64,000 bases of DNA from Saccharina japonica (taxonomy: Eukaryota; Sar; Phaeophyceae; Laminariales; Laminariaceae), in NCBI GenBank assembly GCA_008828725.1, contig MEHQ01000893.1, positions 585,259-649,258 of the forward strand, read 5' to 3'. The translations under genes were made by a program, and so were the position numbers. The notes beneath the pieces are model-generated. The model was not told the DNA's origin and ran no database searches. It saw nothing but the letters and a program-made list of their open reading frames with translations. Positions 33,453 to 44,690 of this stretch are shown here, in pieces; the first letter of the stretch is position 1; each line of letters begins with the position of its first letter.

Positions 33453-35400
33453 GAAACTATCAACTTGAAAGCAGAGAAGGGTCATTTTTGCAGGACCTTT
33501 CAAAGGTTGGTACTGTAGGTACTTTACTCCAAGGCCTTTAGAGATGACGAGAGGTAAGCCAACATCGACGCGTGGTGGGTAGAGTCGACGACCAGCAAAG
33601 ACAGGAATAGCCAAATCTCTGCGCGTCACAAAACAACCAGGAAGGCTTTTTTGAAGGGGGGTGGGGGGGATGGGCGCTGCTTTTAGACCTCCCATCTACG
33701 TTGCGACGAGAGCAAAGCAAAGGGCTAGCTACTGCTGCTCATAGAGCAGGGGGGTGCCGAGAAACCCGAAACAAAACTAATTAAACTAAAAAAAGAAACA
33801 CAACTAGCACCGTCGGAATACGTGAACCGCAGGTTTAGCTATCACTGACAGACCCCTGTGTCTGCTGCTGTTGCACTATACCAATACGTATAGCTCTAAC
33901 AGGTGTCTGCGCTACTGCTGCTGCTGCTGCTGCTTCTGAGCAATGTCACCTTATAGGGGTGGTGGCTTATTTCCCGAGTTCCTCCCACGAGGAGCTCAAA
34001 TATCTCACCCGAAGAGGCATGACTTCGAAAACAAAAAAACTGTTCCGCACGGATGTTTTTTATGCCGGCTAAATGTCGGCTACAGCGATGAAAAATACGC
34101 CTGGCAGACCGACCGACCAAGACTTCTTCTATGCACTATTAATAGTCCTAAACACAATATACTACAGGCGGGAAAAAATAGTACACTATCATAATAATAA
34201 CCGGTAGTTGCCCTCTCAAGGAGCCCACCCGGCCATAAAACACTCGCCTCATAAGGCAAAGACTAACTGCACACCCCTATACCTACGGTGTGATCGCTCT
34301 GCTGGGTTACATATGACAATGTCCAACAGGCGTCAGTGCTGCTCCTGGGCTAGCCCCAAACAAGCGCCTTGTTGCTGCCACTGCTGTCGTGCAGCATACA
34401 GCCCTCACACGCACGGTGCACTTGCGGCGGCGCATTGCCGCGTCTAACCGACACACAGCTGCCACAGCAAAACACATCGGTACGCGGTGAGGATGCATGC
34501 AACAGGGAGGGCAAGGACCTGTCACCCTACTCTCGGCGCCGCTACGGCACTCTACTGCCTTCGAAACCAAAACTCGCCATGCACGTCAAACCACGAGATT
34601 GGCCGAAAAAAGAAAATGCGATATCCCTCGCGTGTGATTATTCTCGCTCCATCCTGCACATCACACTCTCGGATTACAGCTGCAAAACGAGTCAGTGTAA
34701 AGCTTGCTACAAATTGGTATGGCTGGCCGTTTCTTATTTTATACAACGACCCCTAATCTGTCCCCACCCCCCTGATGCCTGGTCCCCTCCTCCCCGCCTC
34801 CACATTCCGAGTATAAACAACACAAACGTGAGTAGACTGGGTGCGGTTTACTTTTAGAATCGGGGGGGGGGGGGGGCGGTTCCGCCCCCCCTTTAAAAAC
34901 AAAAAAAAGAGACAAGTACGAGACAACCAACAACAGCACAAACAAAAACGAAGTCCAAACGACGCATTAATGCAAACACCATATCACGTCACAACGAAAC
35001 AAAACAAAAAACAACACACCGTAACACCTCACGCCTGTCCCCTGTCCCCTCCTCCTGACGACGCCTCCATCAACAGAAAATCGCGTCCAACAAAGCCACA
35101 GCCGCAGGTATTAAGATCATATACGTACCCATCCCAATTTTAGACTACTATTAATATTAATAACATATCGAGATATTGTATATAGCAATTAAAAAAAACG
35201 CGACGAGAAAAATCTCAACCCCCCTCCTCCGGCAATTCACGCCTCCGAGTCCAACCGAAAACCGAGCGCGCAGATTAGATGCCCACCCCCTGTGTTTGAC
35301 TATTGACAGACCGAGAAGAACATACCAACGACCAACCAATACAACCACGAAAAACAAAACCGAGGAGAAAGTCCCAGAACATTCCCAGAACATTCCCCCC
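33453..35400. other. No gene recognised; scattered repeat fragments
   Basis: The minus frame at 33540-33695 (FVTRRDLAIPVFAGRR) has protein-like composition but no partner or domain I know. A family G fragment lies near 33945-34090. A G run of about 15 is at 34862-34876. A (CTG) tract is at 33918-33933. Confidence 0.35.
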
Positions 35401-35463
35401 GGTGCTTCGTCTCGAAAAGGGTGCGTGGTCAACGGTTTAATAACGAAGGCAAGCAAGCAAGAA
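35401..35463 (+). repeat. Cassette E, copy 4
   Basis: Contains CTTCGTCTCGAAAAGGGTGC and ends at a C run (35466-35479). The peptide of the other copies is interrupted by a stop. Confidence 0.5.
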
Positions 35464-35489
35464 AGCCCCCCCCCCCCCCAATATCGAGT

Positions 35490-35577
35490 AGCCTGGTTGG
35501 TGAAAACCCAACGTGCTCCGTCCCGGCATTGTAGGGATGCGAGGGTCTATGGTCATACGACTACGGCCATGCATGAA
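35490..35577 (+). repeat. Cassette D, partial copy
   Basis: Starts just after the C run with AWLVKTQRAPSRH in frame and continues to GHTTTAMHENEV; the ATG is missing. Confidence 0.65.
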
Positions 35578-36585
35578 AATGAAGTACCCCACCCCCTTCG
35601 GCGAATCACGCCTCCTCTGCACTCAGTCCGCCAATGCCTCCTGGTTGTCCGGCAGGAAGCGCACTCGAAATTTGGAGCGTGACAGGCCGCCGCGGATGAC
35701 GGCCTGGGCCCTGACCATACCCCGCCTAGGCTGAACCTTTTCCTCCTCCTCCTGCACCTCCCGCCCGCGCTTTTCCTCACAACAGCCTATTCTTTTTCGT
35801 TTTACTTGTTTACGATATTAATTTATTTTTATGATTTTTTAATAATTGTTTTTTAGAAAAAGAAAAGAAGAACCGGTTTTGAAAACAAAAATGGTGTTCA
35901 TATGCAACCCCGATGGTTCGGTCGATCGAAGTCGGTATATTGGTCGGTCAGTACGTTGGTCGGTCGTTAGCGCGTGTGCCGGTACGTACATACGTTCGCG
36001 CGGGCAGGTGGGTAGGCAGGTAGGCAGCAGCATAGTGGTAGTCGGCGTGCGGAGTCGTCCGGAGAGACAGCGTTTCGGAGACGAGGAAGGGCGTGAAGGA
36101 GGCGGGGGACGGGGAGAGGGGGAAGGGAGGGAGAGGGGGAGGGAGGGAGGGAGGGAGGGAGTCTGGTGAGCCGTACAGGAAGATCCGGAGCTTCAAAGAT
36201 CTAGAGCTCCCTCTAAAGACCTACGTAGTGTGTGCTGTCTCCATAGTAGACCGAAATTTCTACCTAACAGCTTGAGCACACAACAGCGTCTGCCCTCATT
36301 TTTAATCCTCGAGCGATACAATTTTTGCCGTCACAGACTACGAGACAGAGAAAAAGCAGTTCAGACGAAGATATATACTTGGTATGATATATACAAATAT
36401 AATATAGCTGTCATTGGGAAAGCATTCGTGCCTTACATCGTGCGCCGATTCGAGATGTTTTTTCACACACCGAGCGATAAGATGTTACCCACGGTGTGTA
36501 TGGTTTAGAGGAGAAGGGAGGGGGGGGTGAATTCAAGGTGATTTCTATCCGAGAGCGTCGGCAACACACTCTCGGAGTCGGAGGC
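35578..36585. other. No gene recognised; GGGA purine tract
   Basis: A GGGA-rich purine tract spans 36093-36167. The segment at 35620-35730 has protein-like composition on the minus strand but is too short to judge. Confidence 0.4.
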
Positions 36586-36602
36586 GGGGGGGGGGGGGGG
36601 GG

Positions 36603-37121
36603 TGTACTCATGTTGTGCACGGCCGTAGTCATATGACCATAGACCCTCGCATCCCTACAATGCTGGGACGGAGCGCGTTGGGTTTTCACCAACCAGGCAG
36701 ACATTTCTTGCACCAAGCGCGAAGCGCCGTGAGGTATTGGGCGAGTCGCATGGAGGGTGAGCTGCATCCTGCTAAGAACCGCCTCTGAGGCGGACTTGCA
36801 TATGGACGACAGCTTCAATGAGTGAATTTGATTTCTGGTGTGGCCACTTCCGGAGACAGCAATGGGTTTTACTATGTAACTGCCTCGCGGACGCCTTACC
36901 ATATTAACACTACGTGATACGACCATTCCCCTTGTGCGGAGCAAAGGTTCTCCACCCCGCACAAATGGTCTACTCGACCGCCAGTTTTGGTGACCGCCAA
37001 AAAAACAACAACAACAAAAAAACGGCACCCTGGTTGTCTAGCTCACGTAGCGAGTGGCGTGTTTTACAGCGTCGTTGCCAACCGACGCCAACCCAACCTA
37101 TAAACATATCATATATTTATA
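36603..37121 (-). repeat. Cassette D, full copy, frame intact
   Basis: Bounded by G runs at 36586-36602 and 37122-37134. The ATG at 36704 (minus) opens MSAWLVKTQRAPSQH, continues through the run-encoded Pro residues and stays open to 36411 outside the cassette (TPRVCCRRSRIEITLNSP). So this copy also fuses the cassette peptide to a new downstream frame. Confidence 0.8.
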
Positions 37122-37134
37122 GGGGGGGGGGGGG

Positions 37135-38617
37135 CAGAGAGGCCATTTCAAGACATTTTTCGGTGAGTATCAGCAAAGACTACATAGAACCCTCAAAAGT
37201 ACCAAGCAAAACGAACCGTCCACTCCGCCGCCCAGGCGAGATATTACAAGCAAAGCTAGTTGTGCTCACACACACACCGTGCGCCCTCCTCCAGCACGCC
37301 ATCTTCAATGAAAATAATTCCCCCTCCAAACCGTCCCCTCCCCCCCTCCTCTACCCCCCCTCTGTCACTATCAAAACAAGAGAACGAAAATGAACAGGAG
37401 TCCACCCCGGCCTTGATCAAACTCGCCGAGACAGCGCCAGTGGAAGCCTTACGATCCCGGGCGCCGAGGCGTAGCTGCGACTAAAACTGCTGTACGAGTC
37501 CAGTACGTTTGAAATCAATACAGGCAGGAGCATTCGATCGAAGACGGAAGAGCATTTGTTTCATCGTCCGAGAGGGGTATTAATAGCTGCTGTGGATCGT
37601 CTGTCTCGGTGCGAAGTCTTCGGAGTTGGCCGAGGTCAGCTGTTATTGCTCGAGCCGCCTTTGCCGCAATCCTGAATTATACTATCTAGGATACAGTATA
37701 GAAATCGGGGAATTGGTTGTGGCCCCGCGTGTGGTTCCAGTGTTATGAGAAGGGATGTTTCGAAAAACGCTAAAAACACTAACTTAGACACTAATCCTAA
37801 CCCTAAACCCCAATTCCGCCCCCGCTCCGACCCTTATGAGCGTTGTCTCCAAAAAATCAGACGTTTTTATTAATTTTTATTAATTGGTCGACCACACTAA
37901 AAGGCATATAATAAAATAGTCTCCGATTTCTATACTTTATCCAAGATAAGAATTCAGTGATGCGGTAAAAGGCTACTGGAGCTGTTATTGTCACGATTCG
38001 CACAACTAGCGTTGCTACTATACTGCTGCTGCTGCTATGGGTGTCGCACCATGGAACCGGCGACCTCTCCGCGGGTGATGATGATAGTAGTGGTAATAGA
38101 TGAGACAGGGGTACCGTTTTCGACAGAATAGTGGTGCGTCAATACTGACGTACCTACGTACAGCACCTGTCTTCTCGGGGAATAGTGGGCCCATAAAGGC
38201 TGCGATAGTAAATAAGGGCTAGTAACAGTACTTGTAGCTACCGGGCCAAAAACAAAACTGTTGGAAGATGCTGCTTCTTGCGTCAAAAACAAATATTTGA
38301 AAGCTCTTGAAAGCTATACAGAGAAAGAGGCCGAGAAGCTTGTCTGCGGGAAAATAACGTGGCGAGTAAACACCGACCAGCCAGCACGCAATTACAGAAA
38401 AGCGTACGCTGTGTTATGCTCCCCTTGTCCCACGCTACATACTATATATCATAGCCACAATTTTCGGTGATCCGTGCCCGACCAATGGGCGGCCTGTGGC
38501 AGTGCCTGGGGTGCGGGGGGGGGGCGGTCGTTACGAGTGCGTTCCCGATATTTTAAAACTCCAAGCAGCGTCAAGGCCATGCAGCCTATGAGTGATAGCA
38601 TCCGATATCTCGAGCCA
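37135..38617. other. No gene recognised
   Basis: Contains a short telomere-like CCTAACCCTAAACCCC at about 37793 and otherwise nothing convincing. Confidence 0.4.
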
Positions 38618-38742
38618 TTTTTTTTGTTTTTTTTCGTTCCATTTATTATCTTCGCACTCCTGTCCGTCTCCCTCCATAATCGTAACACAGATCAGGGGTC
38701 ACAAAGAAAGCTATTCTCCCTCCTCCCCACTACGGTCATGGA
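38618..38742 (-). mobile_element. SINE fragment
   Basis: The 3' part of a reverse copy: CCATTTATTATCTTCGCAC, then ATCGTAACACAGATCAGGGG, to CTCCCCACTACGG. Confidence 0.75.
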
Positions 38743-39110
38743 ACAGATTTAATCGCGTGGCTTCAATGACAGACCTCTTTCGCCCAGAGCTATACATATA
38801 CGTAAGTCATAAACGATTACCACCGGGTGGAAATCTGGCACCACCATGCATGGTGCACGGGAAACAGCCCTTCGCGTGTACAATTCGGAGAGTGGTTGGA
38901 CTCACTCACCCTCCGAGAACGGTCACCCCCCCCCGGTTCCCTCGCTTTCCGGGGCAAACACAACATCGAAACCCCCCCCATCACAATCTGCAGTGAAAGC
39001 TCAGAATGGCAAGTCTCGCATACAAAACGTCCTTACAGAGGAGCTTCGTAAACAAAGTGTGAGTGTTTAGAGCGCCTGCATTTACTAGTAGAATTATGAT
39101 ATACCAGGCA
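38743..39110. other. No gene recognised
   Basis: Holds a small palindrome, CACCATGCATGGTG, at 38840. No coding evidence. Confidence 0.4.
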
Positions 39111-39424
39111 CTCGCCCCGGTCGTCTAACAGGTAGCCAGGAAGCCAGTTGGGTCGGAAGTCGAGGGTTCGAGTCTCCGTATGGAGATTTTTATTCTAAAA
39201 TGACACCAACTTTCGAGAGCGCATATTATAGCGTGGGTAAGCACAGGTCGACGAGAGTTGACGAGGGAATAAAGTGCTGAAATCTTCTGGCGATAAAAAT
39301 GCAAGGCAAAAAACGTAGTGGGGGGGGGGGAGAAGCGCCCACTTTGTGACCCCGGATCTGAGTTACGACTACTAGGAAGGAGAGAGAAAGGAAGGGCGAA
39401 GATAATAAAAATGGGATGGGGAAA
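39111..39424 (+). mobile_element. SINE, full-length
   Basis: Head CGCCCCGGTCGTCTAACAGG with B box GGGTTCGAGTCTCC, linker ATGACACCAACTTTCGAGAG, complete body, and GGGATGGGGAAAG end. Confidence 0.9.
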
Positions 39425-40006
39425 GAAAAAGAAAAGTAAAGATCATAAGCCGGAAGAAGAAAAAGAAGGATATATAGGAGCAACAAGGCTCTGGGGCTCT
39501 ATCGATACTCGCAGAAACCTATTATATGAATATAAGAAATTATGAAATCATGTTATTCATTTGATAATGGTTTGGTCAAAAGCCGTACTAATAGCACTAA
39601 CTTAAGTTGAAGAAAGTTCGGTATTGTTGTATACCAGGTGGTGTGATATGTATGCCGGAAGCCAAGTACCTGGTGAAGACCTGAAAACTCGGTGGATGTC
39701 GAGTGTTTTCCGCCTGCACGGGTGCGTTCGGGTCCGAAAGAACCCCCTGCCTTGCTAGAAGCAGGCTTGCAGCAATGCATCCACTCAAAACCTAAACCGA
39801 ACACAGCAGCAGTCACCAGGGGCGATTTTTGGCTCAACAGCAGGGGGCAGTCTGCACCTTATGCCGGACACACGCGAGTGACACAGGGTACTACGCCTGC
39901 CGCGAGTACCAACAAGAGTGAATGCCGCCCCTCCCGACAATATTAGACCGTAGGGGTCTGACACGCCCCAACAATAGCCGAACAACAACCTCTTGCAGAC
40001 CGAAAC
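39425..40006 (-). other. 3' flank of the first BTB-TLDc-BTB gene
   Basis: A GTGAGT donor-like site overlaps the stop codon of the upstream ORF, so a further exon may lie here, but I cannot choose one. Confidence 0.4.
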
Positions 40007-41764
40007 TCACCGAGCTACCGGGGTGGTATACACGCTGCACAGCCCCATGATGAAGCTCTCGCACCCCGGGAAGTACATGTTGACCGCAGTGCGGAAGGCC
40101 TTCATATCGGCCTGCTTGACAAGGATTACACCCTGGCACCTGCTGCTGCCGCTCTCCTCTTTCCCCCCTTCCACGCCTGCACTCCACGAAGCGCGCTTCC
40201 TGATCCGCAGCACGTCGAGGATCTTGGAGAAACAGGTCGGGCAGCAATCAATCAACCGCCCCCCGTGTTCATCTTTGTCTTTGTCGGTGGCTGGCCATCT
40301 GTCTTCGTTGAACATGGCCGCGAGCGCGGAGCGCGGGCAAGCCTGCAGTGTGGAGCGCAGCGTTGTCATCCTCGTCCCACGAACATTGAGCTCCACGACG
40401 GCATCCCCTCCGCCCGCCGCCACGCTTGGGCCGTACACGGTTTCGAGGGCGTGAACAGCAGCGGATACCCTTGCCCCTGCCACTTCCATCTCCTTTACGG
40501 CGCGATCAAGGACCACCCGCTCCTCCATGAGTGAGCTTGCGATCGACCGGCCGAATGAATCGACATCGCGGGCTTCCGCATCGGTGAGGACGTCGCCACC
40601 CGGCTTGTTGGTGCTGGGGGCGATGGTCGTGGGTGGAGCTCGTGCCGAGCACCGATAGACCTCGACCTCATCGACATTTTTCCCTTCCAGTGCCAAGAAC
40701 GGGGAATCTTCCTCGACATCAAACGTGTCCCGTCCAGTGCTCAAGATGCAACCCTTCGATGTTCCGTCGAAGTTTATGGCCAAGTCGTGCCCGCCGAAGC
40801 AGGCACCACTTTCTTGAGTCACCAGGACATTATCGTCCACAGAGTCCAGGGAAGGGTGCCACTTGATGGGTGTGTTCAGGGTGGCGCTGCCGTCCTTGAG
40901 CATGAACAAAAACATGTCCCAGAGATTCCACTCATAGCCCCTACCACCATCACCGTCACCCAATCCAACAACAGAATAACTTCCAACAACGCTGTCTTCG
41001 CCACTTCCCTCGCCCGGAGACACCCGAATAAGGGAGACAGTCTTGAGACTGTCCTCGTCGCATCTAGCTTTGAACGATTCAGCGTCGAACCCGTCCCGCG
41101 TCGCGCGGTAGATGAGCGTCAGTTCATCCGTCGAGTCCCCAACCCACTCCCTAATCTTCGCGCTAAACGGGGAAATTTCAAACGGCTTCAGTATGGTGCT
41201 GCCTCCTTTCACCTTCACGTAGTTAGGATGCGTCGGCACGTATCCCGGCAGTCCCATTACGTGTGCGGTGTAAACAAGGCACGGCGCCTCGTCAGCAGCC
41301 ATCGCCGAGCGAGCCGCACTTTCCGGTGTTTCCACGGCTCCTGGACCCGCACCGTCGCTATTCGTCCCTCTAAGCATCGTGTGAATGAGGTGTTTGACGC
41401 ACACAGGAGACTCGTCAAGCACGATGCAGCCGTCGGCATCTCGGGGAATCCGCCCCTCGCCCCAAATCCCCTCGAGCAAGGCTCCCAGGATGGAATCCTT
41501 GAACCCCTCGGCCTCTGCGAGGAGGTGCCAGGACACGGTAACGTTCGACCCGCCCACATTCAGTCTAACCGCGCCTTGGTCGCTGGTTCGGGGGCTGAGC
41601 CCCGACTCTACCATGCGCTCGTTGTTTGCCGTCCACCCCTCTTTAACATCCTGCCACGTCGCGTCCAGGTCTGCCCTTCTGCGTCGTAGGAGTCGCACCA
41701 CCTGCCGGGCGTAATCATCCGCCGACCTCGGGAATGCATCCCTCATGTCCATCCGCCGATGCAT
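40007..41764 (-). CDS. BTB-TLDc-BTB protein, paralogue 1
   Basis: A 585-residue frame. BTB/POZ fold 1 is at ~66-133 (VRLNVGGSNVTVSWHLL, typical of T1/KCTD-type BTB domains). A TLDc domain spans ~190-373, with LIYRATRDGF, the GGHDLAI block and the closing NVDEVEVYRC. A helical linker (~405-445) leads to BTB 2 at ~457-523 (VELNVRGTRMTTLRSTL...LIDCCPTCFSKIL). The C-terminus has AVNMYFPGCESFIMGL. BTB domains usually mediate oligomerisation or cullin-3 binding; TLDc proteins are linked to oxidative-stress resistance and V-ATPase regulation. A role as adaptor is inference. The start aligns with paralogue 2 at RDAFPRSADDY. The stop TGA overlaps a GTGAGT donor (CTCG|GTGAGT), so the true C-terminus may lie in another exon. 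GC-rich third positions fit a real gene. Confidence 0.85.
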   Translation of the reverse strand: MHRRMDMRDAFPRSADDYARQVVRLLRRRRADLDATWQDVKEGWTANNERMVESGLSPRTSDQGAVRLNVGGSNVTVSWHLLAEAEGFKDSILGALLEGIWGEGRIPRDADGCIVLDESPVCVKHLIHTMLRGTNSDGAGPGAVETPESAARSAMAADEAPCLVYTAHVMGLPGYVPTHPNYVKVKGGSTILKPFEISPFSAKIREWVGDSTDELTLIYRATRDGFDAESFKARCDEDSLKTVSLIRVSPGEGSGEDSVVGSYSVVGLGDGDGGRGYEWNLWDMFLFMLKDGSATLNTPIKWHPSLDSVDDNVLVTQESGACFGGHDLAINFDGTSKGCILSTGRDTFDVEEDSPFLALEGKNVDEVEVYRCSARAPPTTIAPSTNKPGGDVLTDAEARDVDSFGRSIASSLMEERVVLDRAVKEMEVAGARVSAAVHALETVYGPSVAAGGGDAVVELNVRGTRMTTLRSTLQACPRSALAAMFNEDRWPATDKDKDEHGGRLIDCCPTCFSKILDVLRIRKRASWSAGVEGGKEESGSSRCQGVILVKQADMKAFRTAVNMYFPGCESFIMGLCSVYTTPVAR

Positions 41765-42014
41765 GGTGTTGCTTGGTTCGGTCGGTCTTGTTGCGTGTCT
41801 TCCTGCTTCGTACCAGGTACGAGTCTATAGTTGAATGCTCGTTGAAGTTTGGACAGCAAGCCGTGTCGAACACCGCGCCCAGGGATAATTTCCCCAACCC
41901 CAACCCCAACCCCAACCTCAGCCCTCTTAGGTGGTCAATGGAGTCTTGTGCCCACACGCCAGCACCCACCACCGCTGTACATCTAGGAAACGAGCAGGGA
42001 TTGGAAAATGCAAC
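41765..42014 (-). promoter_or_regulatory. Upstream region shared with paralogue 2
   Basis: Blocks such as GCTCGTTGAAGTTTGGA and ACCGCGCCCAG recur upstream of the other paralogue. A CCCCAA tandem lies at 41891-41918. No TATA box is clear. Confidence 0.5.
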
Positions 42015-42049
42015 GAAACCGTAACGCCTCTAGAACCTATCGAAACCCT
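42015..42049 (-). promoter_or_regulatory. Conserved 35-bp upstream motif, copy 1
   Basis: The plus strand reads AACCGTAACGCCTC then AGAACCTATCGAAACCC. It lies about 250-285 bp before the ATG of paralogue 1; nearly the same motif lies at the same distance before paralogue 2, and a third copy has no gene. It is a candidate promoter or 5'-UTR element. Confidence 0.5.
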
Positions 42050-42650
42050 CGGAAGTTTTTTTTAAACGGAGGGGTGGACCTCGTTCATAAAAGGATAAAA
42101 GGGGAAGATGGAAGCCTGAGTCTCCCGCGCCTCGCGCGTTCAGGGATTCAGCACTGCTGTGGACTTATCGGGGAAGCCCAGGACGTGAGTCTCTGTAGTC
42201 TATAGGCTGCCTCGCAATCTGGTAGTAGCTAAAAGAGTAGCACGTCCTGATTTCCGGTAGGACAGGGATTTAAACTTTCAAGGTGTATCACACTGCTTGC
42301 AGATACCAGGTATGCGTTACTCGGACATATGATATGTATTCGTAGGTCGTACGAGTACGTAGCGGCACGCATATTCTGGTTCTACAGCGCGCATAGATAC
42401 AGCAATGAGGTGAGGCAACGCCGAGGCGGTGCTGCGTGGCCTGCTGCGCCTGTGCTGCCATTTATCTTCGACGATACCGTCTAAAGCTGTCGGGTTTTCG
42501 CCCAATTATGGTGCGGTAGGCATGTCAGACAAGGTAGGTCGAGAGGGGCGAGCAGGTGAGAACAGCGAAAAAATGCAAGCTGGACCTGCGGGTGAACGTC
42601 GCCCCCCCCCCGGGCTGGTGAGGGACCCCGCTGGAAGCGCCGTCGGAGGT
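42050..42650 (-). repeat. Upstream duplication module, copy 1
   Basis: Diverged but alignable blocks (CAGCACTGCTGTGGACTT, CTGCGTGGCCTGCTGCGCC) match 54600-55050 and 58870-59130. Confidence 0.55.
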
Positions 42651-44344
42651 CAAAACTGAACGCGTTTTCGCTTAATTTCCTGTCACAATCGGGGCTCAGT
42701 ACTCCTTTTTATTGCTGTGCAGGCATATGCAACTTGTGACGTTGATGAGACTATATTTTATTCGCCCGGTTGTTGTTTGTGTTCGCTCGTAATTTTCGGG
42801 GCTGTCCTCGGCATCTATTTGCTGTACCAAGGGTAGATCACGGCACGGCTATCATACTCGCTATCGCGACATTACACGGTTACGCTTCCGCGGTAATCGG
42901 CCGCCACGGTTTGCCTGGTACAGCAATCAACAATCAGATATGTGTATCTGGTGTATCACGCATGTGCCAGCGCTATTAAGAGACTCCTGTGCCAGCGCGC
43001 AGGTGTAGTACTGCACCTGGTACATGCCGTATGTACCGCCCGAAATAAAGGAAAGGGTGATGAAGGCCTGCTGTGTAGCGAATTGTCCGTCATCAGACCA
43101 GTATGTCACCATCCACCGCAAAGCATTGCGTACGAGTAGTTGCAACAGCAGACGGCGAGGCTTTAAGTGGAAGGTTTGGGCATTTAGGGGGGGGGCTTAC
43201 GCTTGTACAGCAAAAATGCATGTAGTGACAGGCACCCGGCACTTTTTTCCTTGTGTTTTTTTATATTCTCCGTTACTTTTCAGCTGCCTGGTGTTTTTTT
43301 ACAGGGATGCATGGTACGACTAAAAAAAGTGCGAACGGTACCCGTTCGCACGAAATTGGCCAAAAGTGTGAACGGCAACCGCAAATCTTGAAAGACATGC
43401 ATGCAGGGGATGAAATACTACCATCGCCATCCGTGGAAAAACTAGGAGTTTCCAGTATATATGGAGGCATTTCCCACCAGGGGCTATCTTGTAGTCACAG
43501 GTGTCTTTGTCCCCCCCTTCTATTTACTATAATCGCAATATACTTTCGATCACATTGACCATAGCATTTCCGGCGACAGACTCGGTGCAGCAAAATTTGT
43601 GGACGGCTTCCAGGCTTCCGATCAACTCGCATGAGCCCTTCCAAGCTCGTCCTCATTGCGATAAAAATGTGCCGCGTCAGTTGCGTTGACCGCGCAAGTT
43701 GGCATTGAACCCCCCTGCTAAAAATCTGCTTCATAATGGTATACTGTTGTTTTCGAGAGAGCGCCACCTTTCGTCGCATTGGCCGGCATTTGCAAGGACC
43801 GAGTAGGGTCGGCTGGTGCACTGTTGTAGACCCTTTGTAAATATGTTGTTCCCGGTGCCAGATACCCCCGACACCGTTGGCCTGTCTGAGCGGACCGCAT
43901 ATCTGGCACGGCGATACTAAAGGCAATATTTACATCTGCCTCTAAAAACTGAGGACCCACGTATCTAAAAAGAGCAGCAGCATAGCGCTTCTTGTATGAA
44001 CTGAAGAATATCGTAAAATTCACACGCCCCACCTTTTCTCTGCCCCCCTTACTGTGTGCGCCATTCCCATCTGTCATTTTGCGCAGCGTATTCGTCCGCA
44101 CGTAAGTCGTCCAGCTCCACGCCGGTTAAAGTGGGGCCGAGCACCAAACACTCGTATATAGCATGTACGCAGGACGTCGCTGAAGGCATTCGGTGCAATG
44201 CTTGGCGATTCGAGAGTGTTGAGATCGAGCACACCAACGTAATGTGCTAGTTTTTTTCAAGATTCCTCGGCAAGTTGCGTGGTATGGATAGGGGCTGGTC
44301 ACCCTGCGAGGCAAGTCACGTGATCGTCTTAGAGGAGGGGGTCT
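42651..44344. other. No gene recognised
   Basis: A plus-strand stretch at 43560-43640 ends VDGFQASDQLA-stop, a peptide also seen at the end of the ORF at 63895. Other frames are short. Confidence 0.4.
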
Positions 44345-44348
44345 TCAA

Positions 44349-44690
44349 CCACTTAAACTGCTGGGACTGGAACTGGGGCTTGGCCTGGGCCTAGAGCTAA
44401 GGCTAGGACAAAGGCTGGGCCGGGGCTGGGGCTTGAATTGGAGCTGAGACTGGCGCTGGGGCTGGAGCTGGGGCTTGGGTCGCGGTTAAGGCTGGGGCTC
44501 GAGTCGGGGCTGGGCTTAGGCTAGGGGCCGGGGTTTGACCCGGGGCTCGGGCTGGGGCTGGGATTGGAGCTGGGGCTTGTGCCGGGGCTGGAGCCGAGGC
44601 TCGAGTTAGGTCTCGAACTGAGGTTGGGGCTTGAGTCAGGGCTGGGGCTGAGGCTGAGTCTGAGTCTGAGGTGTGGCTAGGGCTTGGGCT
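44349..44690. repeat. Hexanucleotide GGGGCT-type tract
   Basis: About 55 units of the GGGGCT/GGAGCT/GGACTG type. The G-rich strand could form quadruplexes. On the minus strand it reads Ala-Pro dipeptides at the end of a 154-codon frame (44403-44867), which I regard as doubtful. Confidence 0.8.

Noticed and set aside
33540..33695. Possible protein fragment FVTRRDLAIPVFAGRR on the minus strand
   Set aside because: Balanced composition but no start, no splice sites, no domain and no second copy.
40787..41689. 300-codon plus-strand frame
   Set aside because: Antisense to BTB-TLDc-BTB paralogue 1, which has clear domains.
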